From Larsenimonas suaedae (GTDB taxonomy: Bacteria; Pseudomonadota; Gammaproteobacteria; Pseudomonadales; Halomonadaceae), in assembly GCF_023712105.1 (NCBI RefSeq), contig NZ_JAMLJI010000005.1:50420-114419 (forward strand): a DNA stretch of 64,000 bases, in the 5' to 3' direction. Positions within the stretch are counted from its first letter, which is position 1. Each line of letters starts with the position of its first letter. The notes below the pieces were generated by a model. That model saw only the letters and a program-made list of their open reading frames with translations, was not told where the DNA came from and did no database searches. The position numbers were made by a program, and so were the translations under genes. Shown here piece by piece: positions 38,116 through 47,523 of this stretch.

Positions 38116-39081
38116 ATGCCTCAACCGATGCAGATCAAACTGGCCAACCCGCGTGGGTTCTGCGCAGGAGTTGATCGCGCGATCGATATTGTCAATCGGG
38201 CGCTCGATGTCTTCGGCGCTCCGATCTATGTACGCCACGAAGTCGTCCACAACAAGTTTGTGGTCGATTCACTGCGAGACCGTGGCGCGGTGTTCGTCGA
38301 GGAACTTCACGAGGTGCCCGACGACGTCATCGTGATCTTCTCGGCGCATGGTGTCTCCCAGGCCGTGCAGGATGAGGCCGACCGGCGCGGGCTCAAGATT
38401 TTCGATGCAACCTGCCCGTTGGTGACCAAGGTGCATATGGAAGTGTTGCGCTACGCCAAGCGGGGGCGCGAATGCATTCTGATCGGCCATGAAGGGCATC
38501 CCGAGGTCGAGGGCACCATGGGCCGTTATGACGAGCGTTATGGTGGGCGTATCTATCTCGTCGAAGACGAAAACGATGCCCGAACGCTCAAGGTCAACGA
38601 TCCGAATAACCTGTCGTTCGTGACTCAAACGACGCTCTCGATGGACGACACCTCCAGGGTCATCGATGCGCTCAGAGAGACCTTCCCCAACATCGAAGGG
38701 CCGCGCAAGGACGACATCTGCTACGCCACGCAGAACCGGCAGGACGCGGTTCGTATTCTGGCCGAACAGAGCGACGTCGTGCTGGTGGTGGGCAGCCCAA
38801 ACAGCTCCAACTCCAACCGGCTGCGTGAGCTTTCCGAGCGCATGGGCACGCCCGCATACCTGATCGACGATGCAAGGCAGATCGAGGAAAGCTGGTTCGA
38901 AAGCGGCGCCGTGATCGGCATCACTGCCGGGGCCAGCGCGCCCGAGGTGCTCGTCGAAGGGGTAATCGAACGCCTCAAGTCACTGGGGGCGCAGTCGCCG
39001 GATGAGCTGATCGGGCAGGAAGAAACCATTCGGTTCTCGATGCCCAAAGAGCTTCGCGAGCGAGTCATTGCCAGCAGCTGA
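38116..39081 (+). CDS. ispH: 4-hydroxy-3-methylbut-2-enyl diphosphate reductase
   Basis: 321-residue [4Fe-4S] enzyme of the last MEP-pathway step, yielding IPP and DMAPP. The three cluster cysteines are in [13 protein letters not shown] near 15, [12 protein letters not shown] near 99, and [10 protein letters not shown] near 199; [12 protein letters not shown] near 127 holds the catalytic His/Glu region. It ends 14 bp before the carotenoid hydroxylase-like gene, which suggests co-transcription of an isoprenoid supply gene with an isoprenoid-modifying one. Confidence 0.97.
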   Translation: MPQPMQIKLANPRGFCAGVDRAIDIVNRALDVFGAPIYVRHEVVHNKFVVDSLRDRGAVFVEELHEVPDDVIVIFSAHGVSQAVQDEADRRGLKIFDATCPLVTKVHMEVLRYAKRGRECILIGHEGHPEVEGTMGRYDERYGGRIYLVEDENDARTLKVNDPNNLSFVTQTTLSMDDTSRVIDALRETFPNIEGPRKDDICYATQNRQDAVRILAEQSDVVLVVGSPNSSNSNRLRELSERMGTPAYLIDDARQIEESWFESGAVIGITAGASAPEVLVEGVIERLKSLGAQSPDELIGQEETIRFSMPKELRERVIASS

Positions 39082-39095
39082 TAACGGGGTGGAAC

Positions 39096-39578
39096 ATGGG
39101 CGGCGTGCTAGAGTTTCTGATCTTTTTTCTCATCGGATTGGTCGGCATGGAGTTCGTGGCCTGGTTCACCCACCGCTTCATCATGCACGGCGTACTGTGG
39201 TGCTGGCATCGCTCGCATCACCGTGAGCGCCAGGGCGTTTTTGAACTCAACGACTTGTTCGCGGTATTTTTTGCGCTGCCGGCCATCGTTCTGATTTATC
39301 TCGGCACCGAAGCCGGCCATGGCTGGGCGCTGGCATTAGGTCTCGGCGTGACGGGCTACGGGGTTATCTACTTCGTATTTCATGATGGCCTTGTGCATCG
39401 TCGGTTTCGTGTGCCCTTGAATCGGCGGCGTGCGTTCTGGCGCCATCGCATCGAGGCGCATCGACTTCATCACTCGACCAGTACCCGCGAAGGGGCGGTG
39501 TCGTTCGGATTTCTGATCGTGCCCTCGCCACAGTCGCTCAAGCAGGCGCTGATGAAGAAGCGAAACCGTCAGGCCTGA
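39096..39578 (+). CDS. crtZ: Beta-carotene hydroxylase-like membrane di-iron enzyme
   Basis: 160-residue membrane protein of the fatty-acid hydroxylase superfamily, closest in shape to CrtZ, which hydroxylates beta-ionone rings to give zeaxanthin. The His clusters are in order: HRFIMHG near 26, HRSHHRER near 38, HDGLVHRRF near 97, and HRLHHSTST near 122. Hydrophobic segments lie at 5-23, 54-70 and 76-96. GGGGTGGA precedes the ATG. No other carotenoid gene (crtE, crtB, crtI, crtY) is present in the window. A different sterol-desaturase-type substrate remains possible. Confidence 0.82.
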   Translation: MGGVLEFLIFFLIGLVGMEFVAWFTHRFIMHGVLWCWHRSHHRERQGVFELNDLFAVFFALPAIVLIYLGTEAGHGWALALGLGVTGYGVIYFVFHDGLVHRRFRVPLNRRRAFWRHRIEAHRLHHSTSTREGAVSFGFLIVPSPQSLKQALMKKRNRQA

Positions 39579-39597
39579 CTCGGCTCGGTTACTCCTC

Positions 39598-39622
39598 AAA
39601 GGGCTCATTCGAGCCCTTTTTT
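39598..39622 (+). terminator. Terminator after crtZ
   Basis: Stem GGGCTC/GAGCCC with ATTC loop, flanked by AAA and six T. Ends the long ileS-to-crtZ transcript. Confidence 0.9.
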
Positions 39623-39703
39623 CATGCATCAAGGCAGACGTTCTCACGCCGTTAATCTCCTATGACGTTCCGGCAGGCATCCGCTTGCGCGCATGGAGAG
39701 GTT

Positions 39704-40249
39704 ATGACCCATTTTCACGCGACCCAGCGTGGCTTCACCCTGATCGAAGTGCTTGTCACTCTGGTCATCGTCAGTATCGGCGTGATGGGCGCGGTGGCCC
39801 TTCAACTCAACTCGCTCAGAGCCAGCGACGCCGCGCTCAGCCGTACTCGGGCAACGCTTCTGGCCGAAGGCATTGTCGAGCGGGTGCGCGCAAACCCCAC
39901 TGCCGAAGCGCTCGTAATCTATAACGTCGGTGAGTCCACCGACCCTGTGCTCGGAAGCGGTGTGCGATCGCGTGTCGAGTGCACTGCCAGCGCGTGCTCG
40001 GCAAGTGACTGGGCAAAGCGTGACCTGTGGGATATCGACCAGCAGCTTCAGCGCGAAGGGCCTGCCTCTACGCTTGATGGCCTGCCCGAAGGCAGGGCCT
40101 GCATTGTTGTGTCCGATCAGCGTGTCACGGCAGATGTTGTGTGGCAGGGCAGTGGCGGGGGGGATGTCACACTCACCGACTGTGGTCGTGATGTGATTTC
40201 CACAGGGCGGCGAGCCGTTCGAATTGAAAGCGCGGTGGTGGCGCCATGA
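39704..40249 (+). CDS. pilV: Type IV pilus minor pilin PilV
   Basis: 181-residue minor pilin that primes type IV pilus assembly. The prepilin peptidase site is QRG/FTLIEVLVTLV with Phe+1 and Glu+5, followed by the hydrophobic helix with GVMGAVALQLNSLRASD as in PilV/FimV-type proteins; cysteines near 89, 94, 128 and 161 may pair. ATG 39704 is directly behind GGAGAGG, and gives a 9-residue leader. Overlaps pilW by ATGA. Confidence 0.9.
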   Translation: MTHFHATQRGFTLIEVLVTLVIVSIGVMGAVALQLNSLRASDAALSRTRATLLAEGIVERVRANPTAEALVIYNVGESTDPVLGSGVRSRVECTASACSASDWAKRDLWDIDQQLQREGPASTLDGLPEGRACIVVSDQRVTADVVWQGSGGGDVTLTDCGRDVISTGRRAVRIESAVVAP

Positions 40250-41244
40250 GCCGTCAGCGTCAGCGGGGCGCCGGATTAATCGAGCTGATGATTGCGCTTT
40301 TGATCGGGAGCGTGCTGACCACGGCCCTGATCGGGTTTTATCTTCAATCGGCGCGGGACTTTCGCTATCAGCAGGCTGTAACGCAGGTCCAAGAGACCGG
40401 CCGGTTCACGACGCATTTTATTGCCGATCAATTAAAACGCGCCGGTTTCTGGGGCTTTGCCTGGGAAGCAAGCTTCGAAGGGAGCTTTACTTCGGCCGAC
40501 GATCAATTAATCGACGAGGCCAGAGCCGGCTACAGCGATAGGCTTGGGCCCTTGCCGGTCTGGAGTGGGGTGTCGCCGTGCAAAAGCCCCGGATGCGCGC
40601 TGGTGCCGACAGGCTATCGAGCGTCTTCTGCCGCGCCTGCGTCGGATGTCCTGATGCTCCGCTACGCCGACACCTCGGATGCCGGCGGGGCCACGCTGAA
40701 CCTGGCCAGCAAGGGCGCCTGCCTGCACCTTTCCTTGAATGAAACCAATGACTGTGGCGCCGTAAAGGGGGGCACCCCCCGCGAGCTTTGGAGCTATCGG
40801 GCGCTTGCCTTTGCCATCCGCCAAATCTGTGAGAACGGGCAGGGGCGTCGTACGGCCTGCACAGGCGCATTCGAGATCGCGCGCCCGGCGCTTTATATGG
40901 GCGTGCTGACCGAGTCGACCTACCGCATGACCGAGGTGGCTCCAGGCGTGGAGCTCTTGCGGCTTGAATGGGGGCTCGACACCAACACCGATGGCAGGCC
41001 TGACCGTGTGGCAACCGGCGCCCTGTCGAGCGAGCAGGCACGTCAGGCCGTCAGCGCGACGCTTTTTGTGGTGGTTCAAAGCGTGCCGCTTGATCAAAGC
41101 CTTACACGCGCGCAACCCACGCTCCGGCTGGGCGAGATTTTCTATACACCGCCTGAGGACAACCGAGTACGGCGCGTGTTCTCTACCACGGTTGCGCTCG
41201 GTAATGTTCAAAGCCGCCGGGCGTTCGGCGAGGTGGCGCCATGA
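40246..41244 (+). CDS. pilW: Type IV pilus minor pilin PilW
   Basis: 332-residue large minor pilin. Prepilin site QRG/AGLIELMIALLIG (Glu+5 kept, Ala+1 instead of Phe), then the PilW pattern of a hydrophobic helix and FYLQSARDFRYQQAVTQVQETGRF. Several cysteines (SPCKSPGCAL near 113) suggest a disulfide-linked C-terminal domain. Coupled by ATGA overlaps to pilV and pilX. Confidence 0.9.
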   Translation: MSRQRQRGAGLIELMIALLIGSVLTTALIGFYLQSARDFRYQQAVTQVQETGRFTTHFIADQLKRAGFWGFAWEASFEGSFTSADDQLIDEARAGYSDRLGPLPVWSGVSPCKSPGCALVPTGYRASSAAPASDVLMLRYADTSDAGGATLNLASKGACLHLSLNETNDCGAVKGGTPRELWSYRALAFAIRQICENGQGRRTACTGAFEIARPALYMGVLTESTYRMTEVAPGVELLRLEWGLDTNTDGRPDRVATGALSSEQARQAVSATLFVVVQSVPLDQSLTRAQPTLRLGEIFYTPPEDNRVRRVFSTTVALGNVQSRRAFGEVAP

Positions 41245-41741
41245 AAAACCAGCGCGGGTTTGTCTTGATGATGGCCATGATTTTGCTGTTCGGGCTGGCG
41301 CTTCTTGGCGCCACGCTCAGCAAGAGCGGCGTGCTGGGCCTGTCGTTGTCGCATCGGACTCAGGAAAGCGTGGACAATTTTCAGGACACCAACGGGCGCC
41401 TGGCCGTTCGACTGGGGAGTACATGGAGTCAGGCTAATCGAACGGCGCTCCTGGCGCTGGCATTGGGGGAACGATTCACCGAGGACACCGGGCATTCGGT
41501 AACGCTTGTGAACAGGGTGCTGACGTGCGCGTCTGAAGCTGAGCTTCGCGCCATGGGCAGCGATACCACGACAGTGCTGCGACGGGTGGTCGACATCGAG
41601 GTGAGCGGCGGCGATGGAAAGGGGCAGGCGCCATATACCTTGCATCAGGGCATGGTGGTGTCGATGCCAGGTGCAGGCAGTCGCCAGTCGCTGGATATAC
41701 GAACCCTGAACATACAGGAGAATACCCAATGCGGGTCGTGA
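41241..41741 (+). CDS. pilX: Type IV pilus minor pilin PilX
   Basis: 166-residue PilX-like protein. The N-terminus KNQRGFVLMMAMILLFGLALLGA fits the PilX class, in which Glu+5 is absent (here Met), followed by a polar C-terminal domain with two cysteines near 95 and 164. ATGA overlap with pilW; its 3' end overlaps pilY1 by 13 bases, so pilX and pilY1 are coupled, matching their joint action at the pilus tip. Confidence 0.82.
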   Translation: MKNQRGFVLMMAMILLFGLALLGATLSKSGVLGLSLSHRTQESVDNFQDTNGRLAVRLGSTWSQANRTALLALALGERFTEDTGHSVTLVNRVLTCASEAELRAMGSDTTTVLRRVVDIEVSGGDGKGQAPYTLHQGMVVSMPGAGSRQSLDIRTLNIQENTQCGS

Positions 41742-44641
41742 TCGCGCTCTTATGGGCCCTGTTAATGGCCCAGGTTGCCAAGGCCGATGACACCAGCATC
41801 TATCTGCCGGAATACGTTTCAGGCCAGCCTCAGGTGCTGATCGTGTTCGATAACTCCGGCAGCATGGCGACCGTGGTGCCGAACTCCGGTGGCAAGACCC
41901 GCATGGAGATTGGTAAGGACGTCGTTCAACGGTTGGTGGCCAACTACCCGAACATCAACTTCGGTTTGAGCGTATTCAACAATAACGCCGCTGATGTCTA
42001 CTGTACGGACTCCTGGTGCTCGATGAGCGGGCGATACGCCGTTGAGAATCGCCATAATGGCGGGCGCATTGTGCGCGCGTTGAGTCCGGACAACCAACAA
42101 AGTGCCAGTTCCCGGCAGGCCCTTTCGAATACGATCAATTCGCTGACGCCGCAGACCTCGACGCCGCTGTGCGAGACCATGTATGAGGTATACCGCTACT
42201 TTACCGGTTCGGCCCCGGTATTTGGCCTCGATAAGGCTTCGGCCGATACGCCGAATGTCGATGGTAATGCATTGACCAGCACCGCCGCGGGCGTCCGATA
42301 CCGTTCACCGCTTCGTATGTGCGAAAACGTCTATGTGGTGTACGTGACCGATGGGTTCCCTCAGTGGGATACGCGCGCCAATGCAGCGATCAAGGCCGAA
42401 ACGGGCAAGTCCTGTGGCCGATATACGACGATCAACCCGGTCAACAGCGATGAGAACGTTCTCGCCGAGAACTGTTTGCCAACGCTTACCAGGCATCTAG
42501 CCACCACCGATCTCTCCCCGACCCTTCAGGGTACCCAGCACGCCTATACCTTTACCGTCGGCTTTACGACTGAACAAAAGCTCCTCGAAGATGCAGCAAC
42601 AACTCCCGATGGCATCTCGAAAGGCTATTTCACCGCCAACGACGAAGACGAGCTGACGCAGGCCTTCACGGCCATCGTGACCTCGATTCTGGGGCTAAAG
42701 CCGGATCAAAGGGGCGTGGTCACGGTGGCAAGCGCCGATGGATTCGTGAATGACTCGGTGGTCTATCAGCCGCTCTTTCAGCCCAAGCCCAGTCAGCGTT
42801 GGACCGGTAACCTCAAGAAGTTCGAATACGACACACGCAGTGGCTCTGTCGATGACAGCACGGAAGCCTGGACGCCTTCGCTCTATGATCCCTCGACGGC
42901 GGTTGAAAGCGGTGGCGTTGGCGCGCGGCTTCGAGACCGATTCAAACGAGCGGAAGGCCACGTGTACACGCCGACGGCTCGAGCCATCTACACCGATCGT
43001 GGGAGTGGTAACAGCGGGTTGCAGCCTCTTGCAACGCTCGGTCAGGGCGCCTTGACCCTGAGCTCGACAGTCGCATCCAAACTTCGAGAGACGTTCTATA
43101 GCCAGCAGGACGTGGTGGACTGGTTGATTGGCAAGGACGTTACCGGTGAAAACGCCACTAAAAGCACCGACAATATCCGGCCCTGGTTAATGGGTGACAT
43201 CCTTCACGCCTCTCCGCTTGCGATCAACTATGGCTGCCCTGGTAGCAAGTGCATTTCTACCGTGTTCGCGGCCACCAATGAGGGCATGGTGCATGCCTTC
43301 GATGGCGACAGCGGCGCGGAGCGCTGGGCCTTCTGGCCATCGTCGATGAGCGACATGGCCGTCTACCGAATGCTAAACCTGCCGGCTGCGTATTTGACTC
43401 CCGACGGCGAGACGTTCAAGCAGGCCGGCCGCTACGGCCTCGATGGGCCGATGACCCGATTCACGTTGCCCGATGGCAATGGAGCCTTCACCACACGACT
43501 GACCGTCGGCATGCGCCGTGGGGGGTTTAGCTATTACGCGCTCGACGTCAGTGAGCCTGAATCGCCGCCGACACTGGCCTTTCATATCTCGCCCAGCCAA
43601 AAGGCATTCAGCGGACTCGGCCAGAGCTGGTCATCGCTGACGCCAACGGTTATGCCCGCCGCCGAGGACTCAGGCCCGACGCGAAAGGTCTTCGTGTTCG
43701 GTGGCGGCTACGACCCGAACAAGGACGCCGACGGAGTCGGCACCGATGACGCGCGCGGTCGAGGCGTTTATATCGTCGATGCATTGTCTGGTGCCCTGGT
43801 TGCGCACCTTGCAGCGTCGAACCTGACGGACAGCGTGCCTTCCGACATTCTAACGGTGGACAGTAATGGCGATGGTGTGACCGATCGGATGTTTTTCGGC
43901 GATACCGGAGGTAATGTCTGGATGGGAGACGTCAGTGCGCGCGAGGTTAACAAATGGCGACTCGAGCGTATTGCAGCTCTTGGGCGTGATCGGAATGGCT
44001 CTGCCAGCAATGACCGCCGCTTCTTTGCGTCCCCAGCCCTCTGGCGAACCACACTTGATGGCGAAGCTGTGGATCTTCTGGTGCTTGGCAGTGGCAATCG
44101 GGCACGGCCTCAATCGCGTGCGACTGAAAACCGGCTTTACCTGCTGAATGTGACCGAGCGCTTGAAAGGCGCGGGGACGACTCGAGTAATCGGCGATGGC
44201 GATCTTCAGGTGGCGATGGAAAACATCGTGAATACCGGCAAGACACTGGGCGCCGGGTGGAAGCTTCTGTTCGATAATCCCGGTGAGAAAGTGTTTTCAA
44301 GGGGCGTGCTGGTGGCGGATTCGCTGCTGTTTACCTCGTATGCGCCCTCCAGCGCCCCGAATATATGCACCCCTGCCTCGGGGTCGACCCAGCTTCACAT
44401 CGTGACGCTTGCCCGAAAGAATGGTGTGTTCACTGTACGGGCGGCTCAGTCGAAAGTTGGGGAGTTCATTCAGGCGCCACCGGAGGCGCTGGTGACCGAG
44501 CAAGCGACGTTTCTGGCCGGGGTCGACGGCGAGGTCGTATCCGAACTTTTCAAAAAGGTCGAGGCCTCGGGCCGGGTGACCGAGCAGGGCGGCGTGCTCA
44601 ATCAGATGGTGACCTTTCCTGCGTATTGGTACAGGGAGTGA
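41729..44641 (+). CDS. pilY1: Type IV pilus tip adhesin PilY1
   Basis: 970-residue secreted protein. A signal peptide (1-19, ending QVAKA/DD) is followed by a von Willebrand A domain with the MIDAS motif IVFDNSGSM near 37, and a C-terminal PilY1 beta-propeller (about 490-960). The calcium-binding loop DSNGDGVTD near 711-719 matches the D-x-N-x-D-G-x-x-D motif known to control pilus retraction in Pseudomonas aeruginosa; a second acidic loop DPNKDADGVG lies near 659. Last gene of pilVWX-Y1; no pilE-like gene follows. Confidence 0.93.
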   Translation: MRVVIALLWALLMAQVAKADDTSIYLPEYVSGQPQVLIVFDNSGSMATVVPNSGGKTRMEIGKDVVQRLVANYPNINFGLSVFNNNAADVYCTDSWCSMSGRYAVENRHNGGRIVRALSPDNQQSASSRQALSNTINSLTPQTSTPLCETMYEVYRYFTGSAPVFGLDKASADTPNVDGNALTSTAAGVRYRSPLRMCENVYVVYVTDGFPQWDTRANAAIKAETGKSCGRYTTINPVNSDENVLAENCLPTLTRHLATTDLSPTLQGTQHAYTFTVGFTTEQKLLEDAATTPDGISKGYFTANDEDELTQAFTAIVTSILGLKPDQRGVVTVASADGFVNDSVVYQPLFQPKPSQRWTGNLKKFEYDTRSGSVDDSTEAWTPSLYDPSTAVESGGVGARLRDRFKRAEGHVYTPTARAIYTDRGSGNSGLQPLATLGQGALTLSSTVASKLRETFYSQQDVVDWLIGKDVTGENATKSTDNIRPWLMGDILHASPLAINYGCPGSKCISTVFAATNEGMVHAFDGDSGAERWAFWPSSMSDMAVYRMLNLPAAYLTPDGETFKQAGRYGLDGPMTRFTLPDGNGAFTTRLTVGMRRGGFSYYALDVSEPESPPTLAFHISPSQKAFSGLGQSWSSLTPTVMPAAEDSGPTRKVFVFGGGYDPNKDADGVGTDDARGRGVYIVDALSGALVAHLAASNLTDSVPSDILTVDSNGDGVTDRMFFGDTGGNVWMGDVSAREVNKWRLERIAALGRDRNGSASNDRRFFASPALWRTTLDGEAVDLLVLGSGNRARPQSRATENRLYLLNVTERLKGAGTTRVIGDGDLQVAMENIVNTGKTLGAGWKLLFDNPGEKVFSRGVLVADSLLFTSYAPSSAPNICTPASGSTQLHIVTLARKNGVFTVRAAQSKVGEFIQAPPEALVTEQATFLAGVDGEVVSELFKKVEASGRVTEQGGVLNQMVTFPAYWYRE

Positions 44642-44800
44642 AAAATTAGTCATTAGTATGGATAATGCGCGTCTCCGGGAAGTACCACTTTTTAATTGGT
44701 GAATATTAATTAGCCGTTGCATGTGTCTTCCTTACTCGCTTGGCGGGCCTGATGAACTCTCGGGTCGGCATGCGCACGATTCATCGATATCGAGACGGTT

Positions 44801-47005
44801 ATGCACCTTTCGCCTGCCACCCTTGTCTGGTCCCTTTGCCTGGTGCTCATTACGGTGTGCCTTGGCTGCGCTGCGCTTTGCCAGATGCGTTTACGGCTCA
44901 ACGCCTCCAGAGAACAGCGTTGGAAGGCGGCGCTCGAAGGCAGTGGGTGCAGTGTCTGGTGGCTGAACCCGAAAGACTGGTCGATCCGCTATACCAGCGA
45001 CGCGCCACGGGCGCTGGGGTACGAAGGGCTTGGGTCGCATCTGACCTGGGCGCAGTGGCTGTCATTCGTCAAACAGGACGACATTGCCCGCGTTGAGCGG
45101 GCATTGGCGCGCCACATTGACGGCCGGGATGGGTGCTATCAGTGCGAGTATCAGGTGCTGAATGCGCGTGGAGACTACGAATGGATTCGAGCCAAGGGGA
45201 GCCTGGCTCGGTTTGGCAGCACGGTGCTTGTGTGTGGCACCTTTGTGCGGATTACCCAGGAAAAGCAGTTCCATCTCGAGCGCGAGCGATTGATCAGTTC
45301 GGCTCAGGAAGAGAAGGAGCGTTTGAAAACGACCCTGTTTTCGATCGAGGATGCCGTTATCACGGTCGATGGGAATGGACGGATCATGTTCATGAACCCC
45401 GCCGCCGAGCAGTTGATCGGGTATGCGTTTGATGAGGTCGCAGGTGCCGATGTCGTCGACGTGTTAAAGATTGCCCCGAGTGACTCGATGCACCCATTTA
45501 CCCGCTGCGCAGAGCGCGGACACATGCAGGTCATGGATTCGCCGGTGGCGCTCAAAAATCAGTTCGGGGAGCAGTTGTCGGTTCGGGGCAAGGTGTCGCC
45601 GATGCGAAGTTTCGAGGGTGAGTTCGCCGGCGCCGTAATTACCCTGCAGGATGTGACCCATTCCACCGTTTTGCAGCAGCAGCTCAACCACAGCCACGAT
45701 CATGACGCCCTGACTGGCACCCTGAACCGCGCCGGCTTTGAACGGCGGCTTAAGCGCGCGCTCAAGAAAGACCCGGAGGCGAGCGAGGGGCATGAGGAGG
45801 ACGTTGAGCCGGTATGCGCCTTGATCGTTTTGGATATCGACCGCTTCAAGCTGGTCAACGACCTGGCCGGACATATCGCTGGCGACAGATTGCTGTGCGA
45901 GGTGGCGGTGAAACTTAAGACGCTTGCCGGTGATCAGGCGATGCTCGCTCGACTGGGTGGTGACGAGTTCGGCGTGATGCGGCCGTTCAAGGATACGTTT
46001 CAGGCCCGCCAGTTTGCAGAGTCACTGCTCGAGAGTCTTCATGAGCATGCGTTCAGCTGGCAGGGGCGGCTTTATGATGCCTCGTCCAGCATGGGCATGG
46101 TGATGTTTACCAAGGGCAGCCATACCGTCAGTGAGTTGCTCAGCAAGGCCGACATCGCAAGCCACAGCTCCAAGCGAAACGGCGGCAATCGGCTGAGTGT
46201 TTTCGAACCGGGCGAGCTCGCGGTGGAGCGCCACGCCGAGGAAATGAGCGTGGCGGCCGAAATGCGGGAAGCGCTCGCCAAGGAACGCTTTGTCCTCTAC
46301 GAACAGCCGATTCGTTGCTTGAATGGTCTGCATCGAGATCATATCGAAGTGCTTTTGCGCATGCGTGATCGCCATGGCACCTTGATCGCGCCGGGGCTGT
46401 TCATTCCAGTGGCGGAGCAGTATGGGCTGATGCCTTCGGTCGACCGTTGGGTCATTCGCGAGGTGTTGATCGAACGAGGCGCTTCGCTTTCTGGCCGGGA
46501 TGTCGGGGTGAGCATTAACCTGTCGGGCGCGTCCTTGAACGATCCGAACTTTCCCGAGTTTCTGGCAACCGTACTCGAGCAGACCCAATTGCCGCCCTCA
46601 AGCATCGTGTTCGAGCTGACCGAAACGGCACTGGTCAATCACATCGACCGAGCTCGGGAACTCATTCTCGGGCTTCGAGCGCGCGGGTGTCGCATCGCCC
46701 TTGACGATTTCGGAAGCGGGGTCAGCTCCTTCAGCTATATCCAGCAGTTCGAGGTCGATATCATCAAGATCGATGGCGCGTTCGTGAAGCATCTGCTGGA
46801 CAGCCCGCTTGACCGGGTCATCGTCGAGTCGATCCAGCGCGTGGCTGATCAGATCAAGGCCATGACGGTGGCGGAATATGTTGAAAGTGCCGAACTCTAC
46901 CGTGCGCTTTCTCATATCGGAATCAATTACGCCCAGGGCTATTTCATTCAGGCACCGGTGCCAATGCCGCTGCCAGGCGAGATGGTGTCACAGATCACCA
47001 CATGA
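44801..47005 (+). CDS. PAS-PAS-GGDEF-EAL cyclic-di-GMP protein
   Basis: 734-residue signalling protein. TM segment near 7-27, PAS domains near 40-155 and 172-290, GGDEF domain near 300-460 with intact LGGDEF near 385, and EAL domain near 480-725. The EAL motif itself is EVL (IEVLLRM), but the other catalytic residues are there: INLSG, FELTETA, DDFGSG, IKIDGAF, AEYVES and QGYF. No RxxD inhibitory site precedes GGDEF (GDQA instead). Both activities are therefore possible. It follows pilY1 by 159 bp, AT-rich at its start and with no gene, so it may adjust pilus use through c-di-GMP (inference). Confidence 0.93.
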   Translation: MHLSPATLVWSLCLVLITVCLGCAALCQMRLRLNASREQRWKAALEGSGCSVWWLNPKDWSIRYTSDAPRALGYEGLGSHLTWAQWLSFVKQDDIARVERALARHIDGRDGCYQCEYQVLNARGDYEWIRAKGSLARFGSTVLVCGTFVRITQEKQFHLERERLISSAQEEKERLKTTLFSIEDAVITVDGNGRIMFMNPAAEQLIGYAFDEVAGADVVDVLKIAPSDSMHPFTRCAERGHMQVMDSPVALKNQFGEQLSVRGKVSPMRSFEGEFAGAVITLQDVTHSTVLQQQLNHSHDHDALTGTLNRAGFERRLKRALKKDPEASEGHEEDVEPVCALIVLDIDRFKLVNDLAGHIAGDRLLCEVAVKLKTLAGDQAMLARLGGDEFGVMRPFKDTFQARQFAESLLESLHEHAFSWQGRLYDASSSMGMVMFTKGSHTVSELLSKADIASHSSKRNGGNRLSVFEPGELAVERHAEEMSVAAEMREALAKERFVLYEQPIRCLNGLHRDHIEVLLRMRDRHGTLIAPGLFIPVAEQYGLMPSVDRWVIREVLIERGASLSGRDVGVSINLSGASLNDPNFPEFLATVLEQTQLPPSSIVFELTETALVNHIDRARELILGLRARGCRIALDDFGSGVSSFSYIQQFEVDIIKIDGAFVKHLLDSPLDRVIVESIQRVADQIKAMTVAEYVESAELYRALSHIGINYAQGYFIQAPVPMPLPGEMVSQITT

Positions 47006-47503
47006 TGTACGTGTGTCCCGTTCTCGGCGAAGCCGACCCATGGCATTAAGCACCAGTGCGTAAGGCATGGCCTGAGCCTTCGGTGCTGCGGGGCAAATGA
47101 GAAATCGGCCATTCAAGGCCTGGCGCCATGGAAGGGGGTGATAATCGAGCGTGCGCCGAAACCCGCGCCACCGCACCTGCACCCGCTCTGAAAAGGTGTG
47201 TCGTGCAATGATCTGATCCGTGCCCCGGTTCATGACCAACACCGCCTGCCACTCCACGTTCGTTTGACAGTGTGTTCCATCGGCACTGCCGCATACCCTG
47301 ATGCTGTGCTGTGTGGCCCGGCTACTTTGCCTTGCCACGGCGAGCAGCCGGCTGAGCGTTGTTAGGTCGGCTTCGATCTCCCGCTCCGTCGTCGTTCCCA
47401 TCTGCGCTAGACTAAGTGCAGTGAGCAAGCCTGCGAGCGCAAGCGCACACAAACTGGACACCAACGAGAAGCCGCGTTGTCGTGCAACAGTTAACATTAA
47501 CAT
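46988..47503 (-). CDS. FimT/GspH-like pseudopilin with Ser at position +5
   Basis: 171-residue prepilin-like protein. Peptidase site RQRG/FSLVSSLCALALAGLLTAL: Gly-1 and Phe+1 are kept, but the near-universal Glu+5 is Ser. Then a GspH-type body (LSRLLAVARQSSRATQHSIRVC near 44-65) with cysteines near 65, 72, 141 and 168. FimT/FimU-like proteins usually sit at the head of minor-pilin operons; here the gene lies on the opposite strand, 2.3 kb beyond pilY1, with its 3' end overlapping the GGDEF-EAL gene by 18 bp. No good ribosome-binding site is seen; a second ATG is two codons in. Confidence 0.75.
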   Translation of the reverse strand: MLMLTVARQRGFSLVSSLCALALAGLLTALSLAQMGTTTEREIEADLTTLSRLLAVARQSSRATQHSIRVCGSADGTHCQTNVEWQAVLVMNRGTDQIIARHTFSERVQVRWRGFRRTLDYHPLPWRQALNGRFLICPAAPKAQAMPYALVLNAMGRLRRERDTRTSCGDL

Positions 47504-47523
47504 TTTATATTAGGGGTGTTTAA

